Translations under genes and position numbers: made by a program
Part shown: in pieces, positions 8,911 through 17,339 of the stretch
Numbering within the stretch: position 1 is the stretch's first letter
How the letters are laid out: each line of letters begins with the position of its first letter
Assembly: GCA_944381475.1 (NCBI GenBank)
Contig: CALWLH010000104.1
Coordinates: forward strand, 1 to 48,505
Origin: an uncultured Lachnospiraceae bacterium
Lineage (GTDB): Bacteria; Bacillota; Clostridia; Lachnospirales; Lachnospiraceae
Direction of reading: 5' to 3'
DNA length: 48,505 bases
Notes under the pieces: model-generated
Databases searched by the model: none
What the model saw: only the letters and a program-made list of their open reading frames with translations
Told to the model about the DNA's origin: nothing

Positions 8911-8986
8911 ATGATGCTGGGGTCAAAAGGTATTTTGACAAGTCGCATTCGCCAATAAAATGCTTCGCATGGGCGAATGCTCCCGG
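8911..8986. repeat. Interspersed repeat, copy A
   Basis: ATGATGCTGGGGTCAAAAGG followed by TATTTTGAC and then a hairpin unit CATTCGCC...GGCGAATG. The same blocks recur at 48379-48496 with an extra stretch between them. It sits just upstream of the DUF4190 gene and includes a promoter-like TTGACA at 8935. Confidence 0.75.
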
Positions 8987-9013
8987 AGTAATAAAGATTG
9001 GATGGTAGATCAT

Positions 9014-9457
9014 ATGGAAAACGAAGACTTATTTTACGGCGAAAAAGAGCCTGAGAAAAAGGACGCCCCCCAGAGAAATGACCAGTATGGCGGATATCCC
9101 CCCTACGGAAACTACAGCCAGCCCCCTAAGAAAACAGGAGACGGCCTTGGCATCGCCTCTCTGGTGACTGGCATCATCAGCATATGCTGCTGCCTATGTC
9201 CCTATATAGGTGTCTTCTGCGCAATCGCGGGTATCATCACCGCTGTGCTTGCCAGAAAACAGGGAAACAACGACGCCATACCCATTATAGGACTTGTTAC
9301 CTCCATCACCGGTCTGATCATTAACCTTTTTCTTATCATCTATATGGTGTATATAATGATGAATCCTTCATTATATCGGGAGCTTATGGAGGAATACAAC
9401 AGGATACTTGAGAGCATGGAGGATGCAGGTTATTTTCTACGGCTGTTCAGAAAGTAA
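9014..9457 (+). CDS. DUF4190-type small membrane protein
   Basis: 147 residues starting MENEDLFYGEKEPEKKDAP. The first 45 residues are hydrophilic and rich in Pro, Tyr and Gly (YGGYPPYGNYSQPPKK). They are followed by GLGIASLVTGIISICCCLC and a second hydrophobic segment, the layout of DUF4190 proteins. The ATG at 9014 has GGATGG upstream; an earlier frame start at 8960 lies inside the interspersed repeat and is unlikely. The biochemical role is unknown. It faces the DUF2752 gene across a shared terminator. Confidence 0.75.
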   Translation: MENEDLFYGEKEPEKKDAPQRNDQYGGYPPYGNYSQPPKKTGDGLGIASLVTGIISICCCLCPYIGVFCAIAGIITAVLARKQGNNDAIPIIGLVTSITGLIINLFLIIYMVYIMMNPSLYRELMEEYNRILESMEDAGYFLRLFRK

Positions 9458-9463
9458 GAGATG

Positions 9464-9507
9464 AAAGCTGCTGCAGGGCAGTAAAATGCCTGAGCAGCAG
9501 CTTTTTA
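9464..9507. terminator. Bidirectional terminator between DUF4190 and DUF2752 genes
   Basis: AAAGCTGCTGC pairs with GCAGCAGCTTT and is followed by TTTATTCTG on the plus strand. The stem is 11 bases, between convergent genes. Confidence 0.85.
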
Positions 9508-9532
9508 TTCTGCTTATTTAGGAGGAGCTGCT

Positions 9533-10003
9533 TTATGCGATAATCCGTACATGAAACATTAGCAGCGCGATATTCTTCCAAAGGAAATTGAATATATAAA
9601 GCCCCGCCAGAATATAAATATGGACAGCCCGAATTCTCATGGCCCAGGTCCGGCCCCAGGTGATCCTGGAGATGGTCTGAGAGCCCATGAACACTGCGCC
9701 TGATATAGCCATATACAATACCGCCGGGTGATGAATGAGGCTGCTTTTTATATTTCCCCGCAGGAGATACAATACTGCCCTGGTGCCCCCGCAGCCGGGA
9801 CAGTACAGCCCTGTCAGAAAATGTACCGGGCAGGGCAAAAAAATTTTGCTCGCCAGCTCTGGGGCAGCCATGTAAAAGGCCCCCAAGGCCATAAAGAGCA
9901 GAAGGACAACCCATCCAATGATGTAAAATATATCCTCCGTGCTCCAATAACCCCAGGGGCAGAATAAAGCTTTAATTTTATGAATTGTTCCTTTATTACG
10001 CAT
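9533..10003 (-). CDS. DUF2752 membrane protein
   Basis: 156 residues with the DUF2752 hallmark LYCPGCGGTRAVLYLLRG near residue 68 and about three to four membrane segments. The function is unknown. In Firmicutes this family often lies close to small DUF4190/CD225-like membrane proteins, as here. It starts 13 bases after the hom stop codon and may be read through from it. No strong ribosome site is seen directly before the ATG (the nearest AGGAG overlaps the end of hom). Confidence 0.8.
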   Translation of the reverse strand: MRNKGTIHKIKALFCPWGYWSTEDIFYIIGWVVLLLFMALGAFYMAAPELASKIFLPCPVHFLTGLYCPGCGGTRAVLYLLRGNIKSSLIHHPAVLYMAISGAVFMGSQTISRITWGRTWAMRIRAVHIYILAGLYIFNFLWKNIALLMFHVRIIA

Positions 10004-10016
10004 CGTGTTAAGCTTG

Positions 10017-11228
10017 TCACTCCTGCACCGGAATCATCTGGCAGATCTGGGGAAAGGCCGCTGCCTTTTCCTCATATTCTCCTCGGGTCATCCTCGCCGT
10101 CAGAAACGCAAAGCCCGGCTCCTGGCGCAAAACTGTGATTTCCTCTGTTCCAAATGCCTCCAAAGCCTGCTTCTCCACTTCCTTGTCCCCGGCAGAAAAG
10201 CGCACAAAATACTGATTTACTGCACCAGTATTTGCAGACAGCTCCAGCTTCTCATCTCTCCAGCCGGGATAAACGCATCTGTCGGAGTTCTTCGTGATTT
10301 CCACCACATCCGCCACCACTGCGCTGGCGGTAGGCAGCTTTCCGGCTCCGCTGCCGTAAAACATCAGATCCCCGGTCATATCTCCACGGACAAACACAGC
10401 GTTAAAGACGCCGCTGACGGTATACAGCGGATGTCCCTCCCGAAGGAGCTTGGGCGAAACAGAGGCGTACACCTTTCCATCCTCCACCTTACAGGAGGCA
10501 AGAAGCTTGATGGAAAGCCCCATCTCCTTTGCATAGGCCATATCCGCCTTGGTGATATCTGTGATTCCTCTGGTCTCAATATCCTCATAGTCCACAAATT
10601 GACCCAGAGCGATGGAGGCCAGAATGGCAATCTTCCTGCAGGCGTCATGCCCTTCCACATCCGCGCTGGGATCGCGCTCCGCATAGCCCAGCGCCTGGGC
10701 CTCCTTCAACACGTCCTCGTAGGCCCGGCCCTCCCGATCCATCTTGGTCAGCATGAAATTCGTAGTGCCATTTAAAATACCGGTAATCTCTGTAACATTT
10801 CCTGCGGTCAGACAGGAATACAGCGGCCGGATAATGGGGATGCCACCCCCCACGCTGGCTTCAAACTGGAAGTTTAAGTTTTTTTCTCTGGCAATGGCCA
10901 GCAGCTCGCTGCCGTACTTTGCCACCAGAGCCTTGTTGGAGGTGCAGGCATGCTTTCCCGCCAGCAGGGCTGCCTTTACAAATTCATAGGCCTTGCCTGT
11001 TCCTCCCATGGTCTCGATTACCAGACCCACCTCCGGGTCATTTAAGATGATATTAAAATCGTGAACCAGAATCCGTTCCACCGGATCCCCGGGAAAGTCC
11101 CGCAGGTCCAGCACATACTTGACGCTAACCTCCTGGCCGGTTTCAGCCGTGATCAGATCCTTTTTTTTCTCCAGAATCTCAACCACACCGCTTCCTATTG
11201 TACCATATCCTAAAACTGCTGCCTTCAT
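10017..11228 (-). CDS. hom: Homoserine dehydrogenase
   Basis: 403 residues. It reduces aspartate semialdehyde to homoserine for threonine and methionine synthesis. The NAD(P)-binding motif is GYGTIGSG at residue 8. The catalytic part has GILNGTTNFMLTKM and the LGYAERDPSADVEGHDACRK motif. A short ACT-like tail of about 60 residues closes the protein, consistent with feedback control by threonine. Three starts are stacked (GTG, ATG, ATG); the last, at 11228, has GAAAGGG five bases upstream. It starts 20 bases after prfB ends, so it is probably co-transcribed. Confidence 0.95.
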   Translation of the reverse strand: MKAAVLGYGTIGSGVVEILEKKKDLITAETGQEVSVKYVLDLRDFPGDPVERILVHDFNIILNDPEVGLVIETMGGTGKAYEFVKAALLAGKHACTSNKALVAKYGSELLAIAREKNLNFQFEASVGGGIPIIRPLYSCLTAGNVTEITGILNGTTNFMLTKMDREGRAYEDVLKEAQALGYAERDPSADVEGHDACRKIAILASIALGQFVDYEDIETRGITDITKADMAYAKEMGLSIKLLASCKVEDGKVYASVSPKLLREGHPLYTVSGVFNAVFVRGDMTGDLMFYGSGAGKLPTASAVVADVVEITKNSDRCVYPGWRDEKLELSANTGAVNQYFVRFSAGDKEVEKQALEAFGTEEITVLRQEPGFAFLTARMTRGEYEEKAAAFPQICQMIPVQE

Positions 11229-11248
11229 CATCACCCTTTCCGCCGGTC

Positions 11249-12388
11249 CTAGTCCAGCTCTGCGTCGTCACCGGATTTTATTCCTGTCTTTTTCCACTTC
11301 AGATATGCGCTCATAAAATTGTCCAGCTTTCCATCCAGCACCGCCTGGGCATTGCCGCTTTCCTCCCCGGTGCGGTGATCCTTCACCATGGTGTAGGGCT
11401 GAAGCACATAGGAGCGAATCTGGCTGCCCCAGCCGTTTTCCTTTACCTCGCCCCGGATGCCGGCCTCCTTCTCCTCCTGCTCCTGCTGCTGCAGTATGAG
11501 AAGGCGGGCCTTTAACATCTGCATGGCCTTGTCCTTGTTCTGGAACTGGGAGCGCTCGTTCTGGCACTGCACCACAATCCCCGTGGGGAAATGGGTGATA
11601 CGGATGGCGGAGGAGGTTTTGTTGATATGCTGCCCGCCTGCGCCGCTGGAATGATAGGTATCGATACGTATATCCTCCGGCCTGATCTCAATTTCCGCCT
11701 GCTCGTCCTCGATCACGGGCATCACCTCACAGCCCACAAAGGAGGTCTGACGCTTTGCCTGGGCGTTAAAGGGAGAGATTCGCACCAGACGGTGCACCCC
11801 GTGCTCGGACCGGAGCAGTCCATAGGCGTTTAATCCGTCCACCTGGAAGGTGACGGATTTGATGCCCGCCTCGTCCCCATCCAGACGATCCAGCTCCTCC
11901 ACAGAAAATCCCTTGGAGGCCGCCCATCTGCAGTACATCCTGTAGAGCATGGAGGCCCAGTCGCAGGACTCCGTTCCTCCTGCTCCCGCATTTAACTTCA
12001 CGGTTGCGGAGCAGCTGTCATATTCTCCTGAAAGAAGGGTGGTGATGCGCAGCTCCTCCAGCTCCTCCGAGAAGGCGTCCAGCATTTCCTGAATCTCCGG
12101 GATCACAGAAGAATCATTTTCCTCATAGCCCATCTCAATCAGGATCTGCATCTCCTCATATTTTGTCTCCAGCTCAGAAAACCCCTTTAAGGTATCCTGC
12201 AGCTCCTTCAGCTCCCTGGATATCTTCTGGCTCTTCTCCACATCATTCCAGAAATCGGGAGCCTCCATATACATATTCAGCTCCTTGATCCGCTGCTGCT
12301 TATCCTGTATATTTAAGGAAGCCTTGATCTCCATCAGAGTAGGCTCCAGCTGGGACAGCGTATATTTAAACTGATCTAATTCTACCAT
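11249..12388 (-). CDS. prfB: Peptide chain release factor 2
   Basis: 379 residues. RF2 ends translation at UGA and UAA. The SPF recognition motif (RISPFNAQAKRQTSF) and the catalytic GGQ (SSGAGGQHINKTSSAIR) are present. The reading frame is continuous from MVELDQFKYTLSQLEP through KASLNIQDKQQRI, so the in-frame UGA and +1 programmed frameshift that control RF2 in many bacteria are absent. It lies 96 bases downstream of secA on the same strand, a common Firmicute order. Confidence 0.97.
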   Translation of the reverse strand: MVELDQFKYTLSQLEPTLMEIKASLNIQDKQQRIKELNMYMEAPDFWNDVEKSQKISRELKELQDTLKGFSELETKYEEMQILIEMGYEENDSSVIPEIQEMLDAFSEELEELRITTLLSGEYDSCSATVKLNAGAGGTESCDWASMLYRMYCRWAASKGFSVEELDRLDGDEAGIKSVTFQVDGLNAYGLLRSEHGVHRLVRISPFNAQAKRQTSFVGCEVMPVIEDEQAEIEIRPEDIRIDTYHSSGAGGQHINKTSSAIRITHFPTGIVVQCQNERSQFQNKDKAMQMLKARLLILQQQEQEEKEAGIRGEVKENGWGSQIRSYVLQPYTMVKDHRTGEESGNAQAVLDGKLDNFMSAYLKWKKTGIKSGDDAELD

Positions 12389-12484
12389 TTTTAAAACCTT
12401 TCAGCTGATCTGCTCACAACGCGCGAAAAATCATGCCATTCCATCCTTGCCCTGCAATCGCGCAAAATACAACGGATATTCTTC

Positions 12485-15058
12485 TCAGATCAGCGCTTTG
12501 CCATGGCACTGCTTATACTTTAAGCCGGAGCCGCAGGGACATGGATCGTTGGGATAAACCTTCTTGGTTTCCCGTCTCTTGGGAGCCCGGACAGCCGATT
12601 CGTCCTTATTGGTTCCCGTCACCTTGGCAACCTGCTCCCGCTCAACCTTCTGCTCGATCTTCACCCGGTACAGGGCACGGACGGTGTCAATCTGAATGTT
12701 CTCGCTCATCTCGTCAAACATATCATATCCCACCATCTTATATTGCACAACAGGATCCTTCTGACCAAAGGCCTGAAGCCGGATACCCTGGCGGAGCTGT
12801 TCCATATCGTCGATGTGATCCATCCACTTGGAGTCGATGACCTTCAGCAGAATCACGCGCTCGATCTCCCGGAACTGCTCGATATTGTCAAAGCTTGCCT
12901 CCTTCTCCTCATAGAGCTTGACTGCCTGCTCCTTCAGATTATGGATCAGCTGCTTCTTTTTATAGGATTTCTTCTGTTCCTCTGTGAGCGTGATCTCCGG
13001 CAGAGGAATGATGGGCAGAAGCCGCTTATTCAGCTCCTGGATATCCCAGTCGGCGGGAGACTGCTCATCGGAGATGCAGCCGTTGACGGTATTCTCCACA
13101 ATGGTGTTGATCATATTGATGATGAAATCCCGCATACTCTCGCCATTCAGCACCCGCAGACGCTCGCCGTAGATGATCTCTCTCTGCTCGTTCATCACCT
13201 GGTCATAGTCCAGCAGATTCTTTCTGGTGGCATAATTGTTGCTCTCGATCTTTGACTGGGCCGTCTCGATGGCCTTGGAAAGCATCTTGTGCTCAATCTG
13301 CTCTCCCTCCTGAATACCCATGGCGTTAAAGACCTTCATCATTCGCTCGGAGCCAAACAGGCGCATCAGATCATCCTCCAGGGAGATGTAAAAGCGGGAT
13401 TCGCCCGGATCTCCCTGACGGCCGGAACGGCCCCGGAGCTGGTTGTCGATACGCCGGGACTCATGGCGCTCTGTGCCGATGACATACAGACCTCCCGCCT
13501 CCCTTGCCTCCGGGTCAAGCTTGATATCCGTACCACGCCCCGCCATGTTTGTGGCGATGGTCACAGCTCCGTGATGGCCGGCGTCCGCCACAATGGCCGC
13601 CTCCTGCTCATGGAACTTTGCGTTTAACACATTGTGCTGAATGCCCCTGCGCTTGAGCATGCCGCTGATAAGCTCCGAGGTGTCGATGTTGATGGTGCCC
13701 ACCAGAACAGGCTGCCCCTTTGCATGGGCACGCTCCACCTCGTCCACAACCGCCTTGTACTTTTCCTTTTTGGTCTTAAACACCGCATCCTGCTGATCTA
13801 TACGGGCAACAGGCTTGTTTGTGGGAACCACGATGACATCCATGCCGTAGATATCCCGAAACTCCTTCTCCTCCGTCTCAGCAGTACCGGTCATACCGGC
13901 TCTCTTCTTATATTTGTTAAAGAAATTCTGGAAGGTGATGGTGGCCAGAGTCTTGCTTTCCCGCTTGACCTTTACCTTCTCCTTTGCCTCGATAGCCTGA
14001 TGAAGGCCGTCGCTGTAGCGGCGTCCCGGCATGATACGGCCGGTAAACTCATCCACGATCAGCACCTCATCATCCTTTACCACATAGTCCTTATCCCGAA
14101 ACATCAGGTTGTGGGCCCGCAGAGCCAGATCCATGTTGTGGGCGATATCCAGATTTTCCGGGTCGGACAGATTCTCGATATTGAAGAATTCCTCCACCTT
14201 CTTGATACCATCCGCAGTCAGGGTCACCACTTTATCCTTCTCGTCCACGATAAAGTCCCCTGTTTCCTTGACCTCCTCGCCCAGGATCAGCTCCATACGG
14301 CCCAGCTCGTTGGACTCACCCCGCTGAAGGCGGCCTGCCAGATAATCGCAGACCTCATAGAGCTTGGTGCTCTTTCCGCTCTGACCCGAAATAATCAGCG
14401 GCGTTCTGGCCTCGTCAATGAGCACCGAGTCCACCTCATCAATGATAGCAAAGTGGAGATCCCGCAGCACCAGCTGCTCCTTATAGATCACCATGTTGTC
14501 CCGGAGATAGTCAAAGCCCACCTCGTTATTTGTCACATAGGTAATATCACAGGCATAGGCCGCACGGCGCTCGTCATTGTTCATGCTGTTTAAGACGCAG
14601 CCCACCGTCAGACCTAAAAATTCGTGTACCTTTCCCATCCAGGAGGAATCGCGGTCCGCCAGATAGTCGTTGACGGTGACGATATGCACGCCCTTGCCCT
14701 CCAGGGCGTTCAGGTATGCGGGCAGGATGGACACCTGGGTTTTTCCCTCGCCGGTACGCATCTCTGCAATACGCCCCTGGTGGATGATGATACCACCGAT
14801 GATTTGTACATAATAATGCTCTGTATTCAACACACGCCTGGTGGCCTCCCGGGCTGTGGCAAAGGCCTCCACCAGTATATCATCCAGCGTTTCCCCCTTT
14901 GCCAGGCGCTCCTTAAACTCCTGGGTCTTTCCCCGAAGCTCCTCATCGCTTAAGGCCATCATCTCATCTCTCATGGCCACGACCTTGTCCGCGATGGGCG
15001 TAATGCGCTTCAGCTCATGCTGGCTGTGTGTTCCAAATATCTTTGTTAATGCTCCCAT
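12485..15058 (-). CDS. secA: Preprotein translocase ATPase SecA
   Basis: 857 residues. The motor of the Sec pathway at the membrane. Visible are Walker [11 protein letters not shown], the DEAD-like [36 protein letters not shown], the NBD2 arginine motif [12 protein letters not shown], and the C-terminal zinc-binding SEC-C motif [14 protein letters not shown]. The start follows AGGAGCGACT. Its promoter is at 15101-15129. It heads a minus-strand run secA, prfB, hom and perhaps the DUF2752 gene. Confidence 0.98.
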   Translation of the reverse strand: MGALTKIFGTHSQHELKRITPIADKVVAMRDEMMALSDEELRGKTQEFKERLAKGETLDDILVEAFATAREATRRVLNTEHYYVQIIGGIIIHQGRIAEMRTGEGKTQVSILPAYLNALEGKGVHIVTVNDYLADRDSSWMGKVHEFLGLTVGCVLNSMNNDERRAAYACDITYVTNNEVGFDYLRDNMVIYKEQLVLRDLHFAIIDEVDSVLIDEARTPLIISGQSGKSTKLYEVCDYLAGRLQRGESNELGRMELILGEEVKETGDFIVDEKDKVVTLTADGIKKVEEFFNIENLSDPENLDIAHNMDLALRAHNLMFRDKDYVVKDDEVLIVDEFTGRIMPGRRYSDGLHQAIEAKEKVKVKRESKTLATITFQNFFNKYKKRAGMTGTAETEEKEFRDIYGMDVIVVPTNKPVARIDQQDAVFKTKKEKYKAVVDEVERAHAKGQPVLVGTINIDTSELISGMLKRRGIQHNVLNAKFHEQEAAIVADAGHHGAVTIATNMAGRGTDIKLDPEAREAGGLYVIGTERHESRRIDNQLRGRSGRQGDPGESRFYISLEDDLMRLFGSERMMKVFNAMGIQEGEQIEHKMLSKAIETAQSKIESNNYATRKNLLDYDQVMNEQREIIYGERLRVLNGESMRDFIINMINTIVENTVNGCISDEQSPADWDIQELNKRLLPIIPLPEITLTEEQKKSYKKKQLIHNLKEQAVKLYEEKEASFDNIEQFREIERVILLKVIDSKWMDHIDDMEQLRQGIRLQAFGQKDPVVQYKMVGYDMFDEMSENIQIDTVRALYRVKIEQKVEREQVAKVTGTNKDESAVRAPKRRETKKVYPNDPCPCGSGLKYKQCHGKALI

Positions 15059-15100
15059 AGTCGCTCCTATCTGTCCATAAAAAAAGACACACTTTGCAAT

Positions 15101-15129
15101 ATGATACCACCTTTTTTCAATTCTTTCAA
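15101..15129 (-). promoter_or_regulatory. Promoter of secA
   Basis: Minus strand TTGAAA, 17 bases, TATCAT, about 50 bases before the secA start. Confidence 0.6.
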
Positions 15130-15178
15130 CTGTTTTATGTAAAGATGCCGGGGAGTGGCATGAAATATCTCTTTATGA

Positions 15179-16249
15179 TTACAGCTCCCGGAGAAGCTTT
15201 ACATAAGCCTTGTAGGCGCTGGGAATGGCGTAGCGCTCCATAAGCTCCTGCTTCGTCACAGCCCGTCTGCTGCCTGTCTGCAGCCCCATCAGCGCCTCTC
15301 CTGACAACCTGATCACCCAGGAGCGCATATGCCATTCCACATGGGTAAACACATGTCTTGCCTCCGGTCCGGCTGCAAAGGTATATGGAACCTGGCGATC
15401 TTCAAAGAAAGCTCCTGACTCTAAATATCCGGAAAGAGCGGGAAACTGATACAAGCCTGCCAGCAGCCCCTTATTCTCTCTCTGTTCAATCAATATCCTG
15501 CTCCCATCGGTCACCAGATATACAGTCCAATCCTCCACACGCCTGGGTTTTTTCGGACTTTTCATCGGCAAAATCTCCGTCAAGCCCTGATTATGGGCTG
15601 CACAGCGGGTCCTCACCGGACACCGGCCGCATGCAGGCGCTCTGTCCGGGCCGCAAAGAAGAGCGCCAAGCTCCATAATTGCCCCATTAAACAGCCTGGG
15701 TTCACAGCCTCCTGTTTTTAAGAACGACCCAATCTCCGACTCAAAATATTTTTTAGTTGACTGCAGCCCAATATCCCTTCTGCTAGCCGTCAGCCGGGAC
15801 AGAACCCGCAGCACATTTCCGTCCACTGCCGCCGCAGGAAGATTAAAGGCAAAGGATGCAATTGCCCCAGCGGTATAGCTTCCGATTCCCGGAAGAGCCA
15901 GGAGCTTCCCATAATCCTCCGGCATCCGCCCCTGATACTGCTCCATCAGCACCTGGGCGCACTTTTTTAAGCTGCGGGCTCTGGAATAGTATCCCAACCC
16001 CTGCCACAGCTTATCCAGCTCCTCCTGGGAAATCTCAGCAAGATCCGAGATTTCTGGCAGCCGCTCCATAAATCTGGCAAAATAGGGCTTCACCGCCTCC
16101 ACCCGGGTCTGCTGCAGCATAATCTCGCTGACCCATATACGATACGGGCTCCTGTCCCGCCTCCATGGAAGATCCCGTCCCTCCCTGACAAACCATCTGA
16201 TCAGAGGATCGCTGATCTGCATATAAATATCACACACCTGCTTCTCCAT
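15179..16249 (-). CDS. mutY: A/G-specific adenine glycosylase MutY
   Basis: 356 residues from the ATG at 16249. The longer frame to 16285 is excluded because the -10 box lies at 16288-16293. It removes adenine paired with 8-oxoguanine. The catalytic Glu is in VSEIMLQQTRV, the helix-hairpin-helix is LPGIGSYTAGAI, and the catalytic Asp is in AVDGNVLRVLSR. The [4Fe-4S] ligands are spaced C-x7-C-x2-C-x5-C in the segment from LCGPDRAPAC to RTRC. A NUDIX-like C-terminal domain (IEQRENKGLLAGLYQFP) reads the oxidised guanine. Confidence 0.95.
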   Translation of the reverse strand: MEKQVCDIYMQISDPLIRWFVREGRDLPWRRDRSPYRIWVSEIMLQQTRVEAVKPYFARFMERLPEISDLAEISQEELDKLWQGLGYYSRARSLKKCAQVLMEQYQGRMPEDYGKLLALPGIGSYTAGAIASFAFNLPAAAVDGNVLRVLSRLTASRRDIGLQSTKKYFESEIGSFLKTGGCEPRLFNGAIMELGALLCGPDRAPACGRCPVRTRCAAHNQGLTEILPMKSPKKPRRVEDWTVYLVTDGSRILIEQRENKGLLAGLYQFPALSGYLESGAFFEDRQVPYTFAAGPEARHVFTHVEWHMRSWVIRLSGEALMGLQTGSRRAVTKQELMERYAIPSAYKAYVKLLREL

Positions 16250-16287
16250 TCCGCCGCCTGATTTGCGGCATAAAACCCGATGCATAA

Positions 16288-16316
16288 AGTATAGACATTT
16301 GCCGGACTTTTGTCAA
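16288..16316 (-). promoter_or_regulatory. Promoter of mutY
   Basis: Minus strand TTGACA, 17 bases, TATACT. Transcription would start near 16281, which rules out the longer upstream start. Confidence 0.75.
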
Positions 16317-16365
16317 ACAACCGCCCTTTTTCGGACAACCTTGTTCAAATAATATATTTCCAAAA

Positions 16366-16570
16366 TTGTCCACATTTACTGTTTGTTTTCCACTAAGTTA
16401 TCCACATAAGCCCAGCCTTTTTTTCCGTGTTCTGAGTTAGTTGTCCACTTTATCCACCGATAGAAAGCATGTTTTAGTGGATAACTTCTATATATGGCCT
16501 TGTTTTCAATTCGCACAGAATGTGCTTGTGGATAATTATTGTCAGAACTTTTGACCTTTTTTGTGGATAA
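16366..16570. promoter_or_regulatory. Cluster of seven DnaA-box-like 9-mers
   Basis: Matches to TTATCCACA: exact at 16398-16406 (plus), 16527-16535 (minus) and 16562-16570 (minus). One-mismatch copies are at 16366-16374 (TTGTCCACA), 16450-16458 (TTATCCACC) and 16476-16484 (AGTGGATAA, minus), and a two-mismatch copy is at 16441-16449 (TTGTCCACT). The 505 bases between mutY and hpf hold no gene and are AT-rich. dnaA and dnaN are not adjacent. It resembles the DnaA-box clusters that lie outside oriC and tune initiation in Bacillus, or part of an origin. Confidence 0.8.
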
Positions 16571-16606
16571 GACCGACTTTTTATCCCAAACTGTTTGTAT
16601 TTTGTC

Positions 16607-16635
16607 TTGTTTTTTTCTCCGCGATATGCTAGAAT
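16607..16635 (+). promoter_or_regulatory. Promoter of hpf with extended -10
   Basis: TTGTTT, 17 bases, TAGAAT, with TGC directly before the -10 box. It lies at the edge of the DnaA-box cluster. Confidence 0.55.
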
Positions 16636-16734
16636 AAATGCATCATCAATGTGCGCGGATGTGGGGTATCAATAAAATCGAAAGGAAAAATGCAGGCAGG
16701 TATTCACCCCAGCTGTCAGGAGGCAGAGCACGAA

Positions 16735-16748
16735 ACCACTGCAGTGGT
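16735..16748 (+). repeat. Palindrome between Shine-Dalgarno and hpf start
   Basis: ACCACTGCAGTGGT, a perfect 14-base palindrome ending six bases before the hpf ATG. The only good AGGAGG lies upstream of it at 16718-16723, so the hairpin may bring the two together or control initiation. Confidence 0.5.
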
Positions 16749-16754
16749 AAGAAT

Positions 16755-17282
16755 ATGAAATATATAATCAGCGGAAGAAATATTGAGATAACGGACGGAT
16801 TAAAAGACGCAGTCATTGAAAAAATCGGAAAGCTGGAACGCTACTTCACAGAGGAGACAGAGGCTCAGATTACACTGAGCGTAGAAAAGGATCGTCAAAA
16901 GATCGAGGTTACCATCCCTGTAAAGGGCAGCACCATCCGGGCTGAGCAGACCAGCACGGATATGTATGTATCCATCGACCTGGTAGAGGAAACCATTGAA
17001 CGCCAGCTGAAAAAATATAAGACAAAGCTCACTGCCAGGGAACAGGCGGGAAATTTCACCGAAAGCTACATGGACGAGGATTTCGAGGACTCCAATGAAA
17101 TAAAGATCGTAAAGACGAAAAAATTTGGCATCAAGCCCATGAACGCCGAGGAGGCCTGTCTCCAGATGGAGCTTTTAGGTCACAGCTTTTATGTATTCTG
17201 CAACGACCAGACAGACGAGGTCAATGTGGTATACAAGAGAAAGGACGGCGCCTTTGGTCTGATAGAGCCCACCTTTGAATAA
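16755..17282 (+). CDS. hpf: Long-form ribosome hibernation promoting factor
   Basis: 175 residues from the ATG at 16755 (MKYIISGRNIEITDGLKDAV). The N-terminal 95 or so residues are the S30AE domain that binds the decoding region of the 30S subunit. A flexible linker leads to a C-terminal dimerisation domain with MNAEEACLQMELLGHSFYVF and VYKRKDGAFGLIEP. That is the long form, which pairs ribosomes into 100S dimers without RMF. The frame continues upstream to 16638, but that part does not look like HPF. It is followed by a strong terminator. Confidence 0.95.
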   Translation: MKYIISGRNIEITDGLKDAVIEKIGKLERYFTEETEAQITLSVEKDRQKIEVTIPVKGSTIRAEQTSTDMYVSIDLVEETIERQLKKYKTKLTAREQAGNFTESYMDEDFEDSNEIKIVKTKKFGIKPMNAEEACLQMELLGHSFYVFCNDQTDEVNVVYKRKDGAFGLIEPTFE

Positions 17283-17296
17283 AAGCTTCTTTAAAA

Positions 17297-17322
17297 AAAG
17301 CCACCGCATTCGCGGTGGCTTT
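17297..17322. terminator. Terminator between hpf and the NlpC/P60 gene
   Basis: AAAGCCACCGC, 4-base loop, GCGGTGGCTTT; an 11-base perfect stem that can serve both convergent genes. Confidence 0.85.
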
Positions 17323-17339
17323 CAATATATTATTTTAAT

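Noticed and set aside
13634..14593. 319-residue open frame antisense to secA
   Set aside because: Shadow of secA; no homology-like motifs or start signals.
16366..16570. Calling the DnaA-box cluster the chromosomal origin
   Set aside because: No dnaA, dnaN, rpmH or clear strand switch of genes is nearby; kept as a DnaA-box cluster only.
16636..16754. raiA-motif RNA upstream of hpf
   Set aside because: The leader is only about 110 bases and I could not fold it into that larger structure; only a TGGGGT/ACCCCA pairing is seen.
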